A model generated the notes under the pieces. It did not search any database. It was not told where the DNA came from and saw only the letters and a list, made by a program, of their open reading frames with translations. This document shows positions 53,429 to 63,091 of a stretch of DNA of 64,000 nucleotides, piece after piece. A program made the translations under genes and the position numbers. The stretch spans positions 1-64,000 of the forward strand of contig NZ_BAGH01000177.1 in assembly GCF_000308715.1 (NCBI RefSeq). The letters run 5' to 3'. This stretch comes from Nocardia tenerifensis NBRC 101015 (GTDB lineage Bacteria > Actinomycetota > Actinomycetes > Mycobacteriales > Mycobacteriaceae). The first letter of the stretch is position 1, and each line of letters begins with the position of its first letter.

Positions 53429-56371
53429 TCACGGCTTCACCAGATCGGCGACGGTGCTGGTGAACAACTCGACCATCGCCGACCAACTCGGTGCCGGACC
53501 GGGCGGATGGGCGTCTGCGAGACCGTCGACCTTCCGGCTCGCCAACTGCTGTCCGATCGAGCGCAGATAGCGGCACGGATCGGTGCCGATCCGGGCGGCG
53601 TGGGCAAGCACCGCCGCGTGCAGCCGCTGCGCGATGTCTTTGCGCCCCAGGCAGATCAGAGCGCAAACGCCGGCATCGAGGCACACGAGCATCTCGGCGC
53701 CATGGGGTTGCCGTTCGAAGATGGTAATCGCCGAGGTGAGGTAGCCGAGAGCCTCTCGTACCGATGCGGGATCGGGGGAGACCTGCCCGAGCAGCGTCCA
53801 GGCCAGCACCGTTTCGATCCTGCCCCTAGCCCGTAAATTCCCGTACTCCGTCACTGTTTCGCGGCATGCGAGTATGTTCTGCACCGCGCTGTCGATCTGT
53901 CCGTCATACAGTTGCAGCATCGCCGCTCCCAGCTTTGCGTTCACTCGCATCGACTCCGGGGCGTTCGGGCTTTCGGTGGCGACGCGAAACCGCTCGTGCG
54001 CCAACCGGAAGGCCGCCACCTCGTTCAACTGGATCAACGCGTTGCACCGACTCGAGCATGCTCGCAGTAGCAGGAGTTCGTGCTCCGGGTTCGTTCCGTC
54101 GAGCAGCTCGATGGCCGATTCGGCCGAACGGAGCGCGGCTGTGTGATTTCCGGCGTGCAGTTCAGCGGTCGACAGGGCGATAGTGGCCTCGACACGATCG
54201 ATCAACGCCGCATCGGAGCAAGCCGTCAACGCGGCTTGGATACCGCGGGTCGCCTCTCGCAACGTGCCGACCGTCATCGACACGGCGGCGAGCGCACCGG
54301 CCGAACGCAGCGCTTCGCGCGGATGGTGGGCCAAATCATGCTGGAAACCAATACGTATGTTGCCGATTTCGGTCGCGAGGACTTCAGCTGCGTCCGCTGA
54401 GTGAGATCTGCTGAGCAGGCCCGCTTGTTCTCGCATGAGTCGGCGAACCCATTGCGCGTGGGCTTGCTGTGATGCCGCGGGATCCGGGTCGTTGTCACGG
54501 CAGTAGCGCCGGATGGTCTCCAGCATCCGGTATCTGGCGCTGCCGTTCGTGACGTCCGCGATGACCACCGACCGATCGACGAGCGTCGAGAGCCGGGCGA
54601 GCACCGCACCGTCACCGTCGCGCCACACCGATTCGGCTGCCTGCCAAGTGAATCCACCGCCGAAAGGCCATAGTCGCAGCAGCAGTGCTCGATCGGCGGT
54701 GTCGAGCTGCTCGACGCTCCAGGCGATGGCCGAGGTGAGCGAGTCGTGCGGGGACAGCGACCCGTGCGGAGTCGGCGCGAGCACATCGGTGCGCTCGGGT
54801 AGCAGGGTGGCGATGCCGGACAGTCCGAGTACGCGCTCTCTGGCCGCGGCCAATTCGATGGCCAGCGGCAGGCCGTCGAGCGCGCGGCAGATGGCGTGGG
54901 CGGCCCACTCGTCGTCCGGGGTGGCCCGCCAGTCGGCGCGGCCGGCGCTCACCCGCTCGTACAGCAATTCGACGGCGGGCCCGGCGCGGCCGTCGGAGGC
55001 GTCGATCGTCAAGGGATGCAACGGTATTACTCGCTCGCCCGCGATGCCGAGCGGGCGGCGGCTGGTGGTGAGGATGTGCACTCCGGCGGTGTGGGCGAGC
55101 AGGTCGCGCACGATGGCAGGCAGGTCGTCGACGAGGTGTTCGCAGTTGTCCAGGATCAGCAGACCGGGCTGATCGCGCAGCGCGTTGCGCAGTGTGGTCA
55201 TGGGATCGCCGATGACGCTGGGGATTCCGAGTGCCGCGGCGATCGACGGCGCGATGTCCGCCGCGCTGCGACTGTCGGCCAACGGCACCGGCCAGGTGTC
55301 TGGTCGTTCGGCGGCGTACTCGATGACAAGGCGTGTCTTGCCGACGCCTGCGGGGCCGACGACGGTCACCAATCGATTCGCGGTACGCAACTCGTGGAGC
55401 AGGTCCAACTCGGCGCGGCGGCCGATGAAGGTAGACAGCGGTCGCTCCAGTCTCGAAACCGGCGCGGTCCCACCACTTCCCGCTCGGCCTGCGGCTCGCA
55501 CGCTCCGAGCTGACCGCGATGCTGCCGTCATCGGCCTCGTCGGCGCCGCGCTGCTCGCCCTCGGCGCGTACGGCTGGCCGGCGCCGCGGCTCAGCTCCGC
55601 TGGTCCGGAATCCGGCACGATCATTAGGCGCGGGTCATGGGCGAGCATCCGGTCCGCCAATTCCCGCAGCGCGGGCCCCGGTTCGATGCCGAGTTCGTCG
55701 ACGAGGAGATCGCGCACCCGCCGCAACTCGGCCAGCGCCTGTGCCTGCCGTCCGCTCCGATACAACGCCAAAGCCAGCAATTCCCAGCGTCGTTCGCGAT
55801 AGGGCGCCTCGGTGATGGTCGCGCTCAAAGCGACCACCGCCGCGGTCGCGTCCCCGCACTCCAGGCGGGCCGCCTGCAACTCCTCGAAGCCGACCTCGTA
55901 CAGCTCCAGCAGTCGTGCCCGGGCCGCGGAAACCGCTGCCATTTCATCGAACTCCGGCCACGGCCGACCGCGCCACAGCGCGAGCGCCGACTCCAGCGAC
56001 CCGATCGCCGCCGCCGCGTCCCCGGCGGCCAAGGCCTGCAATCCGGCCGTCACCCGCTCGGTGAACAGGCCGTGGTCGGTTCCCGCCGGACCGACCGCGA
56101 GCCGATACCCACCGGGCGCCGACACGATCCACGCCGCCCCGCGCGGCCCGAGTGCCGTCCGCAACCGATGCACCGCCACTCGAACCGATTTCGTCGCATC
56201 GCGCGGCGACTCGTCACCCCACACCAGATCCGCCAGCACCGAATGGCCCACCGCAGCGCCCATTCCGGTCGCCAGCGCCGCGAGCAATCGCCGCGCCACC
56301 GCCCCACCCAGATCGACGACGACGCCGTCCACCTCGACCGAGACCGGGCCGAGGATCCGACAGAGGATCAT
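53429..56371 (-). CDS. SARP/STAND-type transcriptional regulator
   Basis: A 980-residue regulator. N-terminal winged HTH (1-90) and bacterial transcriptional activation domain (95-245) of the SARP/AfsR type; an Ala/Arg/Ser linker; an NB-ARC-type ATPase with Walker A VVGPAGVGKTRLV near residue 338 and LLILDNCEHL Walker B; then winged-helix and TPR-like helices (from about 600). Such proteins switch genes in response to nucleotides and partners, often for secondary metabolism. ATG at 56371. No biosynthetic cluster is in the window, so its targets may be nearby transport or protease genes or distant ones. Confidence 0.92.
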   Translation of the reverse strand: MILCRILGPVSVEVDGVVVDLGGAVARRLLAALATGMGAAVGHSVLADLVWGDESPRDATKSVRVAVHRLRTALGPRGAAWIVSAPGGYRLAVGPAGTDHGLFTERVTAGLQALAAGDAAAAIGSLESALALWRGRPWPEFDEMAAVSAARARLLELYEVGFEELQAARLECGDATAAVVALSATITEAPYRERRWELLALALYRSGRQAQALAELRRVRDLLVDELGIEPGPALRELADRMLAHDPRLMIVPDSGPAELSRGAGQPYAPRASSAAPTRPMTAASRSARSVRAAGRAGSGGTAPVSRLERPLSTFIGRRAELDLLHELRTANRLVTVVGPAGVGKTRLVIEYAAERPDTWPVPLADSRSAADIAPSIAAALGIPSVIGDPMTTLRNALRDQPGLLILDNCEHLVDDLPAIVRDLLAHTAGVHILTTSRRPLGIAGERVIPLHPLTIDASDGRAGPAVELLYERVSAGRADWRATPDDEWAAHAICRALDGLPLAIELAAARERVLGLSGIATLLPERTDVLAPTPHGSLSPHDSLTSAIAWSVEQLDTADRALLLRLWPFGGGFTWQAAESVWRDGDGAVLARLSTLVDRSVVIADVTNGSARYRMLETIRRYCRDNDPDPAASQQAHAQWVRRLMREQAGLLSRSHSADAAEVLATEIGNIRIGFQHDLAHHPREALRSAGALAAVSMTVGTLREATRGIQAALTACSDAALIDRVEATIALSTAELHAGNHTAALRSAESAIELLDGTNPEHELLLLRACSSRCNALIQLNEVAAFRLAHERFRVATESPNAPESMRVNAKLGAAMLQLYDGQIDSAVQNILACRETVTEYGNLRARGRIETVLAWTLLGQVSPDPASVREALGYLTSAITIFERQPHGAEMLVCLDAGVCALICLGRKDIAQRLHAAVLAHAARIGTDPCRYLRSIGQQLASRKVDGLADAHPPGPAPSWSAMVELFTSTVADLVKP

Positions 56372-56656
56372 CGGACAACGCTACCGGCATACAGCCGACA
56401 GCGGCATCGCATCACGCGGCATCTCGCGGGCAGTCCGGCACTGAATCACAGGCCGTTGGACATGCGCCAGCGCGGTCATGGTCGGGGACCACGTCGCGCG
56501 ACGGGTATGACGCAGCCCACACTCGCTTCTCGCGCGCTGCGATACCGACTCTCGTAGGATGAATTATCAGTTCAGCAACTAAGGGACTCTCGCCGGCCGT
56601 CGGGGCGGGTATTGCGTTTGATTCGTGGTGTCGACAAGATCTGTGTGACTCGGGGA

Positions 56657-58570
56657 GTGTTGTTGTCCAAGACTCGTATTTTCGGCGCCCTCGGCGTCGT
56701 CGTTCTCCTTCTCCTGGCAGGCGCACTCTACCTGGGATTGCGCGACAAGCCTGATAAAGCTCCGGCGAATCAGAAAGCGATCTCGGTGTCGGTCGACGCG
56801 ACCAATCTGCCGCAGCGCGTGATTCAGGTGAAGCAGACGATCCCCGTTCAGTCGGGTGAGGTGGATCTTCTTTTTCCGCAGTGGCTGCCCGGCAACCACT
56901 CTCCGTCCGGCCCGATCGACAAGATCGCGGGCATCACCTTCACCAGCGCCGGGAACAAGCTGGCGTGGAAGCGCGATCCGCTGAACGTCTATCAGTTCAA
57001 GGTTACGGTGCCCGACGGCGTGGACTCGATCGACGCGAGCTTCCAGTACCTCACCCCCACCGACTCCTCACAGGGGCGCGTGGTGATGACGCCGAACATG
57101 CTGAATGTTCAGTGGAATGCCGTGGTCCTTTATCCCGCCGGTCCGCCCGCCAGTGAGATTCCCTTCACCGCGAGCGTCACCTACCCGCCGGGATTCGAGG
57201 CCGGAACCGCGCTGGACGTCGCCGGAAAGGCCGGCGACACCGTGAATTACAAAACCGTTCCGTTGGACATCCTCGTCGACTCGCCCGTGTACGCGGGGCG
57301 CTATCACAAGGAGTTCGACCTGGCTCCGGGCGCGAAAACCCCTGTGCGCCTGCAAGTATTCGCGGACGCACCGGAGCAGCTCGAAGCCAAGGCCGAGCAC
57401 ATCGAACTGCACAAGGCTCTGGTGCGGCAGGCTCTGGCACTGTACGGCTCGCAACACTACGACCACTACGACTTCCTGCTGTCGTTGTCGGATCAGCTCA
57501 GCTCCAACGGTTTGGAGCACCAACGATCCAGCGAGAACGGCCAACCCACGGACTACTTCACCGCGTGGGACCCCGCGGTCGGCAGCGCCGATCTGCTCGG
57601 GCACGAGTACACCCATTCCTGGAACGGCAAGTTCCGACGGCCGGCCGACCTGTGGACACCCAACTACAACGTCCCGATGCAAGACAGCCTGTTGTGGGTC
57701 TACGAGGGGCAGACGCAGTATTGGGGCAACGTGCTCACCGGCCGGTCCGGCTTGCGAAACGCGGAAGTCTCCCGTGACGCGTTGGCCTCGGTGGTCGCCG
57801 CGTACACCGATAACCGGCCCGGACTCACCTGGCGCAGTCTGCAGGACACCACCAACGATCCCATCGTCGCCCAGCGGCGTACGAAGCCGTATCGGTCGTG
57901 GCAGCTCAGCGAGGATTACTACCAGGGCGGGCAACTGGTGTGGCTGGGGGTGGACGCGCGTATCCGCGAACTGTCGGGGAACACGAAATCACTCGATGAT
58001 TTCGCTCGCGCGTTCTTCGGTGTCGACGGCAGTAAGTGGGAGTCGCAGAACACCTACGACTTCGACGACGTCGTCTCGACGCTGAACGGCGTGGTCGCCG
58101 ACGATTGGGCGAAGTACCTGCGCGATCGCCTCGACGGAAAGGAACCGTTCGCCGCGAGTGTGGAGAAGACGGGCTGGAAGTTGGTCTACGACAACAACCC
58201 CGGCGCCTTGCTCACGGCTCAGCTGAAAAAGGCCGAGGGCGCCGTCAACTACACCTACTCGATCGGCCTCAACGTGTCCGGTGAAGGCAAGGTCACCGAC
58301 GTGCGATGGGACGGACCCGCATTCAAGGCGAGAGTCGGCACAGGAATGACGGTGGTCTCGGTCAACGACGCCCCCTACTCCCAAGCCACGATGGAAGCCG
58401 CGATCGAGGCGGCCAAGACCAACCCCGCACCGATCCGATTGCAGGTCAAAGACTTCGATCAGACACGGACCGTCGAACTGAACTACCACGACGGCCTCCG
58501 TTACCCGCATCTGCAACGCATCGAAGGCACCCCGGACTACCTCACCCAGATCCTCGCCGCGCGGAATTAG
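56657..58570 (+). CDS. M61-family membrane-anchored aminopeptidase with PDZ domain
   Basis: A 637-residue protein starting at GTG 56657 (VLLSKTRIFG). The start is uncertain: GTG at 56645 is also in frame and ribosome-binding is weak. A transmembrane helix lies at about residues 7-27. The N-terminal beta-sandwich is followed by the zinc motif DLLGHEYTHSWNGKFRRP (HEYTH) and WVYEGQTQYWG with the third ligand Glu. A PDZ-like domain ends the protein (VTDVRWDGPAFKARVGTGMTV). M61 peptidases release N-terminal Gly or Ala. Extracytoplasmic location is inferred. Confidence 0.92.
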   Translation: MLLSKTRIFGALGVVVLLLLAGALYLGLRDKPDKAPANQKAISVSVDATNLPQRVIQVKQTIPVQSGEVDLLFPQWLPGNHSPSGPIDKIAGITFTSAGNKLAWKRDPLNVYQFKVTVPDGVDSIDASFQYLTPTDSSQGRVVMTPNMLNVQWNAVVLYPAGPPASEIPFTASVTYPPGFEAGTALDVAGKAGDTVNYKTVPLDILVDSPVYAGRYHKEFDLAPGAKTPVRLQVFADAPEQLEAKAEHIELHKALVRQALALYGSQHYDHYDFLLSLSDQLSSNGLEHQRSSENGQPTDYFTAWDPAVGSADLLGHEYTHSWNGKFRRPADLWTPNYNVPMQDSLLWVYEGQTQYWGNVLTGRSGLRNAEVSRDALASVVAAYTDNRPGLTWRSLQDTTNDPIVAQRRTKPYRSWQLSEDYYQGGQLVWLGVDARIRELSGNTKSLDDFARAFFGVDGSKWESQNTYDFDDVVSTLNGVVADDWAKYLRDRLDGKEPFAASVEKTGWKLVYDNNPGALLTAQLKKAEGAVNYTYSIGLNVSGEGKVTDVRWDGPAFKARVGTGMTVVSVNDAPYSQATMEAAIEAAKTNPAPIRLQVKDFDQTRTVELNYHDGLRYPHLQRIEGTPDYLTQILAARN

Positions 58571-59278
58571 TTTCCTGAGTGTGCTGCGCGGGCGTGCCCA
58601 AAGCGAGTCGCGGCACACCGAAGAGTAACGCGCAGAGATCATCTCGGGCTCGACACATGTGCCGATGAGGTGACCTGCTCGGTCGGTTCGAACAGCGCTC
58701 GCGGTCCGCCGTCGCGTCGACTTCGTGGACTGGTCGAGGTCAGTCGACGCTGCCCTATTGGGCGGGAAGAGCGGATACGGGTATTCGTTGTAGTCGCTGT
58801 CCTGGTAGGCCTGGGCCAGCCAGGCACAGTATCCGTGGGGATCCGTCGTGAGATGCAGGAATCCCTCGAGACCGGGCGGCTGCCCGACCTGGGGACTGGG
58901 TGCTGCCGACGGCGTGTAGATGTGCAATTTCCCGGGCAGACGCGCCGGTTGGCACACCGCGCGGGCGTGAAAACTGCGGTATTGCCTTGACATTGGCGAC
59001 AAGGTTTACCGTTTCCCGCAGCAGTCTCGAGAGGAGGTCGCATGCTGATCGGAGCGTTGGCCGAGCGCCCTGGCACGAGAGGCCAGGTATTGCCGGAGTT
59101 GGGTTTCGGCCTGGTCGATGCTCGTCCGTTGGTCAGCCGTCTCGGCGGCAGCCGAGCGCGCGGATCAGCGCCGTGGGCAAACTTCTCCCGAAGTGCAAAC
59201 TCTGCCTTCAGCGCCCTTGTCTCCGGTCGAGGCCGCAGCGGGCATCGAAATCCCAAACGTACCAGGAGGAATCTCGTC
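58571..59278. other. intergenic region with dispersed element and gene remnant
   Basis: A family-2-like element lies at about 58619-58666. On the minus strand, 58757-58990 has third-position GC of a real gene and reads KLHIYTPSAAPSPQVG ... PHGYCAWLAQAYQDSDYNEYPYP, but there is no clear stop or gene structure on either side. The remaining bases show nothing. Confidence 0.5.
58757..59002 (-). pseudogene. gene remnant with coding-like sequence
   Basis: From ATG 59002 the frame reads FHARAVCQPARLPGKLHIYTP and on to YQDSDYNEYPYPLFPPN with GC-rich third positions; after about 58757 the reading becomes compositionally random and runs into the M61 gene's antisense. No ribosome-binding site. Family unknown. 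Likely a truncated fragment rather than a working gene. Confidence 0.42.
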
Positions 59279-60166
59279 ATGCGGTTCGCGGCCAGCTACA
59301 GCACGGCGTTCAACGGCACCGATCCCGACCGCCTCATAGCGTTCGCCCAGCACGCGGAGAACCTCGGGTTCGAGGCACTCTACGTTCAGGACCATATCGC
59401 GCTGTATCCGGGCGCCGACTACGGTGCGGGCGCACTGCCGCCGACGCTGCCGTATTTCGATCCGCTGGATTGCCTGAGTTTCGTCGCCGCGGCCACCCAG
59501 CGAATTGTGCTCGGAACCGGTGTGCTGCTCTTGCCGTATCGCCATCCGGTGGTTCTGGCCAAGCGGCTGGCCACCGTCGACGTGCTGTCCGGCGGCAGGA
59601 TGCGGCTGCTCACCGTCGGCCTCGGCGCCTTGCCCGGGGAAGCCGCCGCGATGGGCGTCGATTTCCGCAGCCGAGGCCGCCGCGCGGACGAGGCCATCGA
59701 TGTGCTGCGCCTGCTGTGGTCGGGCGGCGCGGACGGCGTCAGTCACCATGGCGAGTTCTTCGCCTTCGACAACCTGTGCAGCTACCCCAAGCCACACGAA
59801 ACAACCACGCTGCCCATCCACATCGGAGGCTCCAGCGCGGCGGCGGCCCAGCGCGCCGGACGACGCGGCAACGGATATTTCGCCGGCGGCATGCTGGCCG
59901 AACACGGACGCGACCGGCAGCTCGAACTGGCCCGCCAGACGGCCACCGACGCGGGACGCGACCCTGCCGACATCGAGTACACACGCTGGGGGTCGGCCGA
60001 CATGTCCCTCGAACATGTCGAGGAACTCGCCGAGCACGGTGTGGACCGGATCGTCGTCGGCTTCGCAGCTGCCGACCCCGCGCGGCAACACGACCAAATG
60101 TCGGAGTTCGGCGCACGATTCGACCTTTCACCTACAGACTCCGCCATCGACCACGGTCACCCCTGA
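59279..60166 (+). CDS. LLM-class F420-dependent oxidoreductase
   Basis: A 295-residue luciferase-like enzyme. ATG at 59279 with AGGAGGA 8 bases upstream; the frame extends upstream to 59042 without support. Motifs: MRFAASYSTAFNGTDPDRLI, LGFEALYVQDHIALYPGADYG, VLGTGVLLLPYRHPVVLAKRLATVDVLSGGRMRLLTVGLG, LPIHIGGSSAAAAQRAGRRGNGYF. Third of its kind in the window. It is followed, 63 bases later, by a tautomerase gene, and the pair may act on one substrate. Confidence 0.9.
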   Translation: MRFAASYSTAFNGTDPDRLIAFAQHAENLGFEALYVQDHIALYPGADYGAGALPPTLPYFDPLDCLSFVAAATQRIVLGTGVLLLPYRHPVVLAKRLATVDVLSGGRMRLLTVGLGALPGEAAAMGVDFRSRGRRADEAIDVLRLLWSGGADGVSHHGEFFAFDNLCSYPKPHETTTLPIHIGGSSAAAAQRAGRRGNGYFAGGMLAEHGRDRQLELARQTATDAGRDPADIEYTRWGSADMSLEHVEELAEHGVDRIVVGFAAADPARQHDQMSEFGARFDLSPTDSAIDHGHP

Positions 60167-60229
60167 CCGCGTCGACGAATCAGCACAAGATTCGAAACAG
60201 CAGTCACCTCAGAAAGTCAGGAGATCGTT

Positions 60230-60667
60230 ATGCCGCTCACCCGAATCGCGCTCCGCGAAGACACTCCCCAGGCCATCCAGCGGGCTATCGCGGACGGCAT
60301 CCACCGCGCCATGGTGAACGCCATCGGCATCCCGCCGGAAGATCGATTCCAGATCATCGAACCGCGCCGCGCCGACGAGCTGATCTTCGACAGCGGTTAC
60401 CTAGGCGTCGAGCGACGCAACGTCGTCTACGTGCAGATCGCCATGGTTCGCGGCCGGCCCGCCGAGCGCAAGCAGGCGCTCTACCGGGCGATCGCCGACG
60501 AACTGGGCGCGGCGGGCGTGCGGGCAGAGGACATCGTGATCACGGTGATCGAGAACGGCCGCGAGGACTGGTCCATCGGCAACGGGCACGCACAGTTGCT
60601 GGATGCGGAACTTCTGGCGCGTCATGGCATTTCGCCCGTCACGCCCGGCACCGAGCCGTTGTCGTAG
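60230..60667 (+). CDS. tautomerase family protein
   Basis: A 145-residue protein with Pro at position 2 (MPLTRIALRED), the catalytic base once Met is removed, as in 4-oxalocrotonate tautomerase and MSAD/CaaD relatives. VVYVQIAMVRGRPAERKQALYRAIADEL and IVITVIENGREDWSIGNG match the fused-tautomerase (DUF1904/MIF-related) pattern. ATG at 60230 with AGGAG 6 bases upstream. It is likely to be co-expressed with the F420 oxidoreductase before it. Confidence 0.9.
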   Translation: MPLTRIALREDTPQAIQRAIADGIHRAMVNAIGIPPEDRFQIIEPRRADELIFDSGYLGVERRNVVYVQIAMVRGRPAERKQALYRAIADELGAAGVRAEDIVITVIENGREDWSIGNGHAQLLDAELLARHGISPVTPGTEPLS

Positions 60668-60812
60668 ACGCGGCCCGCAACGGCACACGCAGTGCCACGA
60701 AAGATCAACGGACGGAGGCAGTGTGAGACAGCTGGTTTCGGTCGCGTGATGATCGAAACCGGCCTTGCGGACCTACGGGGCGTCGATGGGTGTTGGGTGG
60801 GCGGCGGTCTGG

Positions 60813-61778
60813 TCAGTGTGGGATGAGGCTGAAGGGACGGGGTTCGGGCCGTGAGGTGAGATGGGCTTCGATGACCCGGGCCACCTGGTAGGGGTCCTCG
60901 GTCGGCTCGAGCAGTGGTAGATATTCGACCGTGCGCGCCAGCGCAGGAAGGTCGACGGCCAAATACATTGCCATGAGCGGGTTCACGAACAGTTCCGTGC
61001 CGCCGGTGCGGTCGGTGGCATGGACATCGCCGAATTCCCCGCGCAAGGCGCTGGCGATCTGGGATTGGACAATGCTTGGGCGCAAAGGTGTTTCGGCCAA
61101 GGAGTGGACGACCGCGGCGAAGTAGGCCGCGCCTTCCGGGCTGTCGAAGGGTATGGAGAGGGCGCCGAGGAAGGCGTTCTGCCGTTGCAGCGCAGCGAGG
61201 TTCTCTAGCACGTGTGCGTGACAGACGCCGTGATAGGCGTCGACGCCGAAACCGATCGACACCACCAGGCGGGAAATGCCGTGCAGGCCGGCCACGGCCG
61301 CGAGGCTGGTCATGTCCTCCTGCGGAGTGCCCAGGCCGGCCTCGTCGCCGCGCAACAGAATGTCGGTGCCGCCGTCCACCAGCACGACGGCGTCTATGTC
61401 GAGGTGCTCGACGAGCGTGCGGTAAGCCGTACGCAATGGCCGCACACCGGATTGCGGGAACGCGTACACGACCGGCTCGCGACCGGTGGTCGCCAGCCAT
61501 CGCGCCAGACTGCGTTCGGGGAAGTAGTCGTCATTGCCGACGGTATCGGGGTCGACGGCGGCGACCCCCGGCGCCAGCCAGTCTTCCAACGGGGTCCGGC
61601 GCAGGTCACTGAACGACAGGTTCGCCAGATGCACCTTTTTGCCCAGTCCCTCCAGTGCCACGGCCAGAGGCAGGCCACCGTAGACATCGAACCCGCCGCC
61701 CGCCCCGGCGATCAGCACGCTGGAGGCATTCCGCAGGCGGGTGAACAGCGGTGGCTCAGCCAAACGATACGAACTCAC
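60813..61778 (-). CDS. DUF1152 protein
   Basis: A 321-residue protein starting at GTG 61778 (VSSYRLAEPPLF). A Gly-rich nucleotide-type motif VLIAGAGGGFDVYGGLPLA, HLANLSFSDLRR, VVLVDGGTDILLRGDE and GFGVDAYHGVCHAHVLENLAAL are the DUF1152 signatures. Such proteins are predicted to have a Rossmann-like cytosolic fold; function unknown. A family-2-like piece (GAAAGATCAACGG, 60699-60714) lies just beyond its stop. Confidence 0.85.
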   Translation of the reverse strand: MSSYRLAEPPLFTRLRNASSVLIAGAGGGFDVYGGLPLAVALEGLGKKVHLANLSFSDLRRTPLEDWLAPGVAAVDPDTVGNDDYFPERSLARWLATTGREPVVYAFPQSGVRPLRTAYRTLVEHLDIDAVVLVDGGTDILLRGDEAGLGTPQEDMTSLAAVAGLHGISRLVVSIGFGVDAYHGVCHAHVLENLAALQRQNAFLGALSIPFDSPEGAAYFAAVVHSLAETPLRPSIVQSQIASALRGEFGDVHATDRTGGTELFVNPLMAMYLAVDLPALARTVEYLPLLEPTEDPYQVARVIEAHLTSRPEPRPFSLIPH

Positions 61779-62027
61779 CTCGCCATCATGACCACGGCCA
61801 CGCCATGGTGCATGCCAGGAACGTGCACTTTGACCTCGGGCCAAGGTCAAGCGTTTGATGTCAGACCGGCACCGACGGAGTGTGCGGGGCGAACACGAGT
61901 CCGGATGTCGCACGGGCACAGTCGATCTCGTTCCGCGATCGCGCGATCACCGAGTGTCCGCGCTGCCGCTCGTCGGGGGAGAGAAACTCCATCGCCACAG
62001 ATCGCTGCGTTGGCTACCGTCAGCCGC

Positions 62028-62438
62028 ATGATCTATCCGGGCGGTGATTCGGCGTCGCGAGTGGCACAGCTGGCGAACATCGCGCATGAAAGCTGGATGC
62101 AGGATTGGCCCATCGAGGTATCCGATCCGGCCCGCCTCGATGAGTTCGTCGATCTGCTGCGTGCGAACAAGGCCGAGTGGGAGCTGAGTTTCTGGTTGCT
62201 GGATCTCATGCTCGCGTCGGCCGAACGCGTGCTGACCATCGCGCAGGCACAGGATGATTCGTCTGACCGAATCGAGTCGTTGGTCGACGCTCTGGTCGCG
62301 GTGTGGGAGGCCACGCAGGCGCCGGGCATCGCACAGCGATTCGTGTACTGGGGTTGTCTGGACGCTCGCGCTCCCGACGAGATGTTTCGCGTTAGTCCGC
62401 TGGTACGGCAAGCGCGTCGACGGATCGGCCACCGCTAG
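62028..62438 (+). CDS. small hypothetical protein
   Basis: A 136-residue helical protein (MIYPGGDSASRVAQLANIAHESWMQDWPIEVSDPARLDEFVDLLR). Trp-rich, with no signal peptide or membrane helix and no recognised family. ATG 62028 is 7 bases after a -10-like TACCGT (62015-62020), so it is probably leaderless. No clear partner: the next gene is a convergent TetR regulator. Confidence 0.72.
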   Translation: MIYPGGDSASRVAQLANIAHESWMQDWPIEVSDPARLDEFVDLLRANKAEWELSFWLLDLMLASAERVLTIAQAQDDSSDRIESLVDALVAVWEATQAPGIAQRFVYWGCLDARAPDEMFRVSPLVRQARRRIGHR

Positions 62439-62460
62439 TCGACCTTTCGCCGCACAGGGC

Positions 62461-63039
62461 TCAGGTGAGGCCGAGGGCGCCCGCTGTCAGGTTCCACAAG
62501 CGTTCGGTGGCTTGGTCGACGGGCGGGCGCGGGGAGAGGCGCAGTTGTTGGGCGATGCCGTGGCGGAGTCCGCCGATGACGAAGGCGCCGGCACTATCCG
62601 CGTCGAGGATCGCGGGGATGTCCCCGGCGCGCTGGCCGCTGCGGATGTTGTCGGCGGCGTTGGTACTCATGGCCTGGAGGTAGACCGCTTCGAGGTCGGT
62701 GAGCTGTGGGTCGCCTGCGGTGCGGTTGAGCACGATGGCGGCCAGCGGATCGGTGAAGTGATGAGCGACGAAGAGGCGGGTTCGTTCCCGCTCGCGACTG
62801 GCCCAGTCGGCATCGCGGGGCAGATTGGCGTCGGCGATCGCGCGGCCCAGTGCTTGATAGAAGTCGTCGTAGATCGCCGCGAGCAGACCATTCTTCGAGC
62901 CGAAGTGATGGTAGAGCGCGCCGGTACTGAGCCCGGCGCGACGGGTCAAAGCGGCCAGTTCCATGACGCCGTTGCCCCGGACGAGTTCTTCGCGGGCAGC
63001 GTCCAAGAGTTGTTGACGTCCGATCGGAGCACGTGCCAT
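62461..63039 (-). CDS. TetR-family repressor
   Basis: A 192-residue regulator. HTH (residues about 8-50): LLDAAREELVRGNGVMELAALTRRAGLSTGALYHHFGSKNG. The C-terminal domain is of the TetR_C type with many Arg/His. ATG at 63039. Divergent from the PhyH-like gene, with an operator between the starts, so it probably represses both. Confidence 0.92.
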   Translation of the reverse strand: MARAPIGRQQLLDAAREELVRGNGVMELAALTRRAGLSTGALYHHFGSKNGLLAAIYDDFYQALGRAIADANLPRDADWASRERERTRLFVAHHFTDPLAAIVLNRTAGDPQLTDLEAVYLQAMSTNAADNIRSGQRAGDIPAILDADSAGAFVIGGLRHGIAQQLRLSPRPPVDQATERLWNLTAGALGLT

Positions 63040-63049
63040 TCTCGAAACA

Positions 63050-63067
63050 ATAACAGAAGTCAGTTAT
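63050..63067. promoter_or_regulatory. TetR operator
   Basis: An 18-bp imperfect palindrome with arms ATAAC/GTTAT and inner GA/TC symmetry, centred between divergent TetR and PhyH starts. CTCGAAAC and GTTTCTCGAG on either side extend the symmetry. Confidence 0.72.
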
Positions 63068-63091
63068 GTTTCTCGAGTCGAGGAGTGCCAA

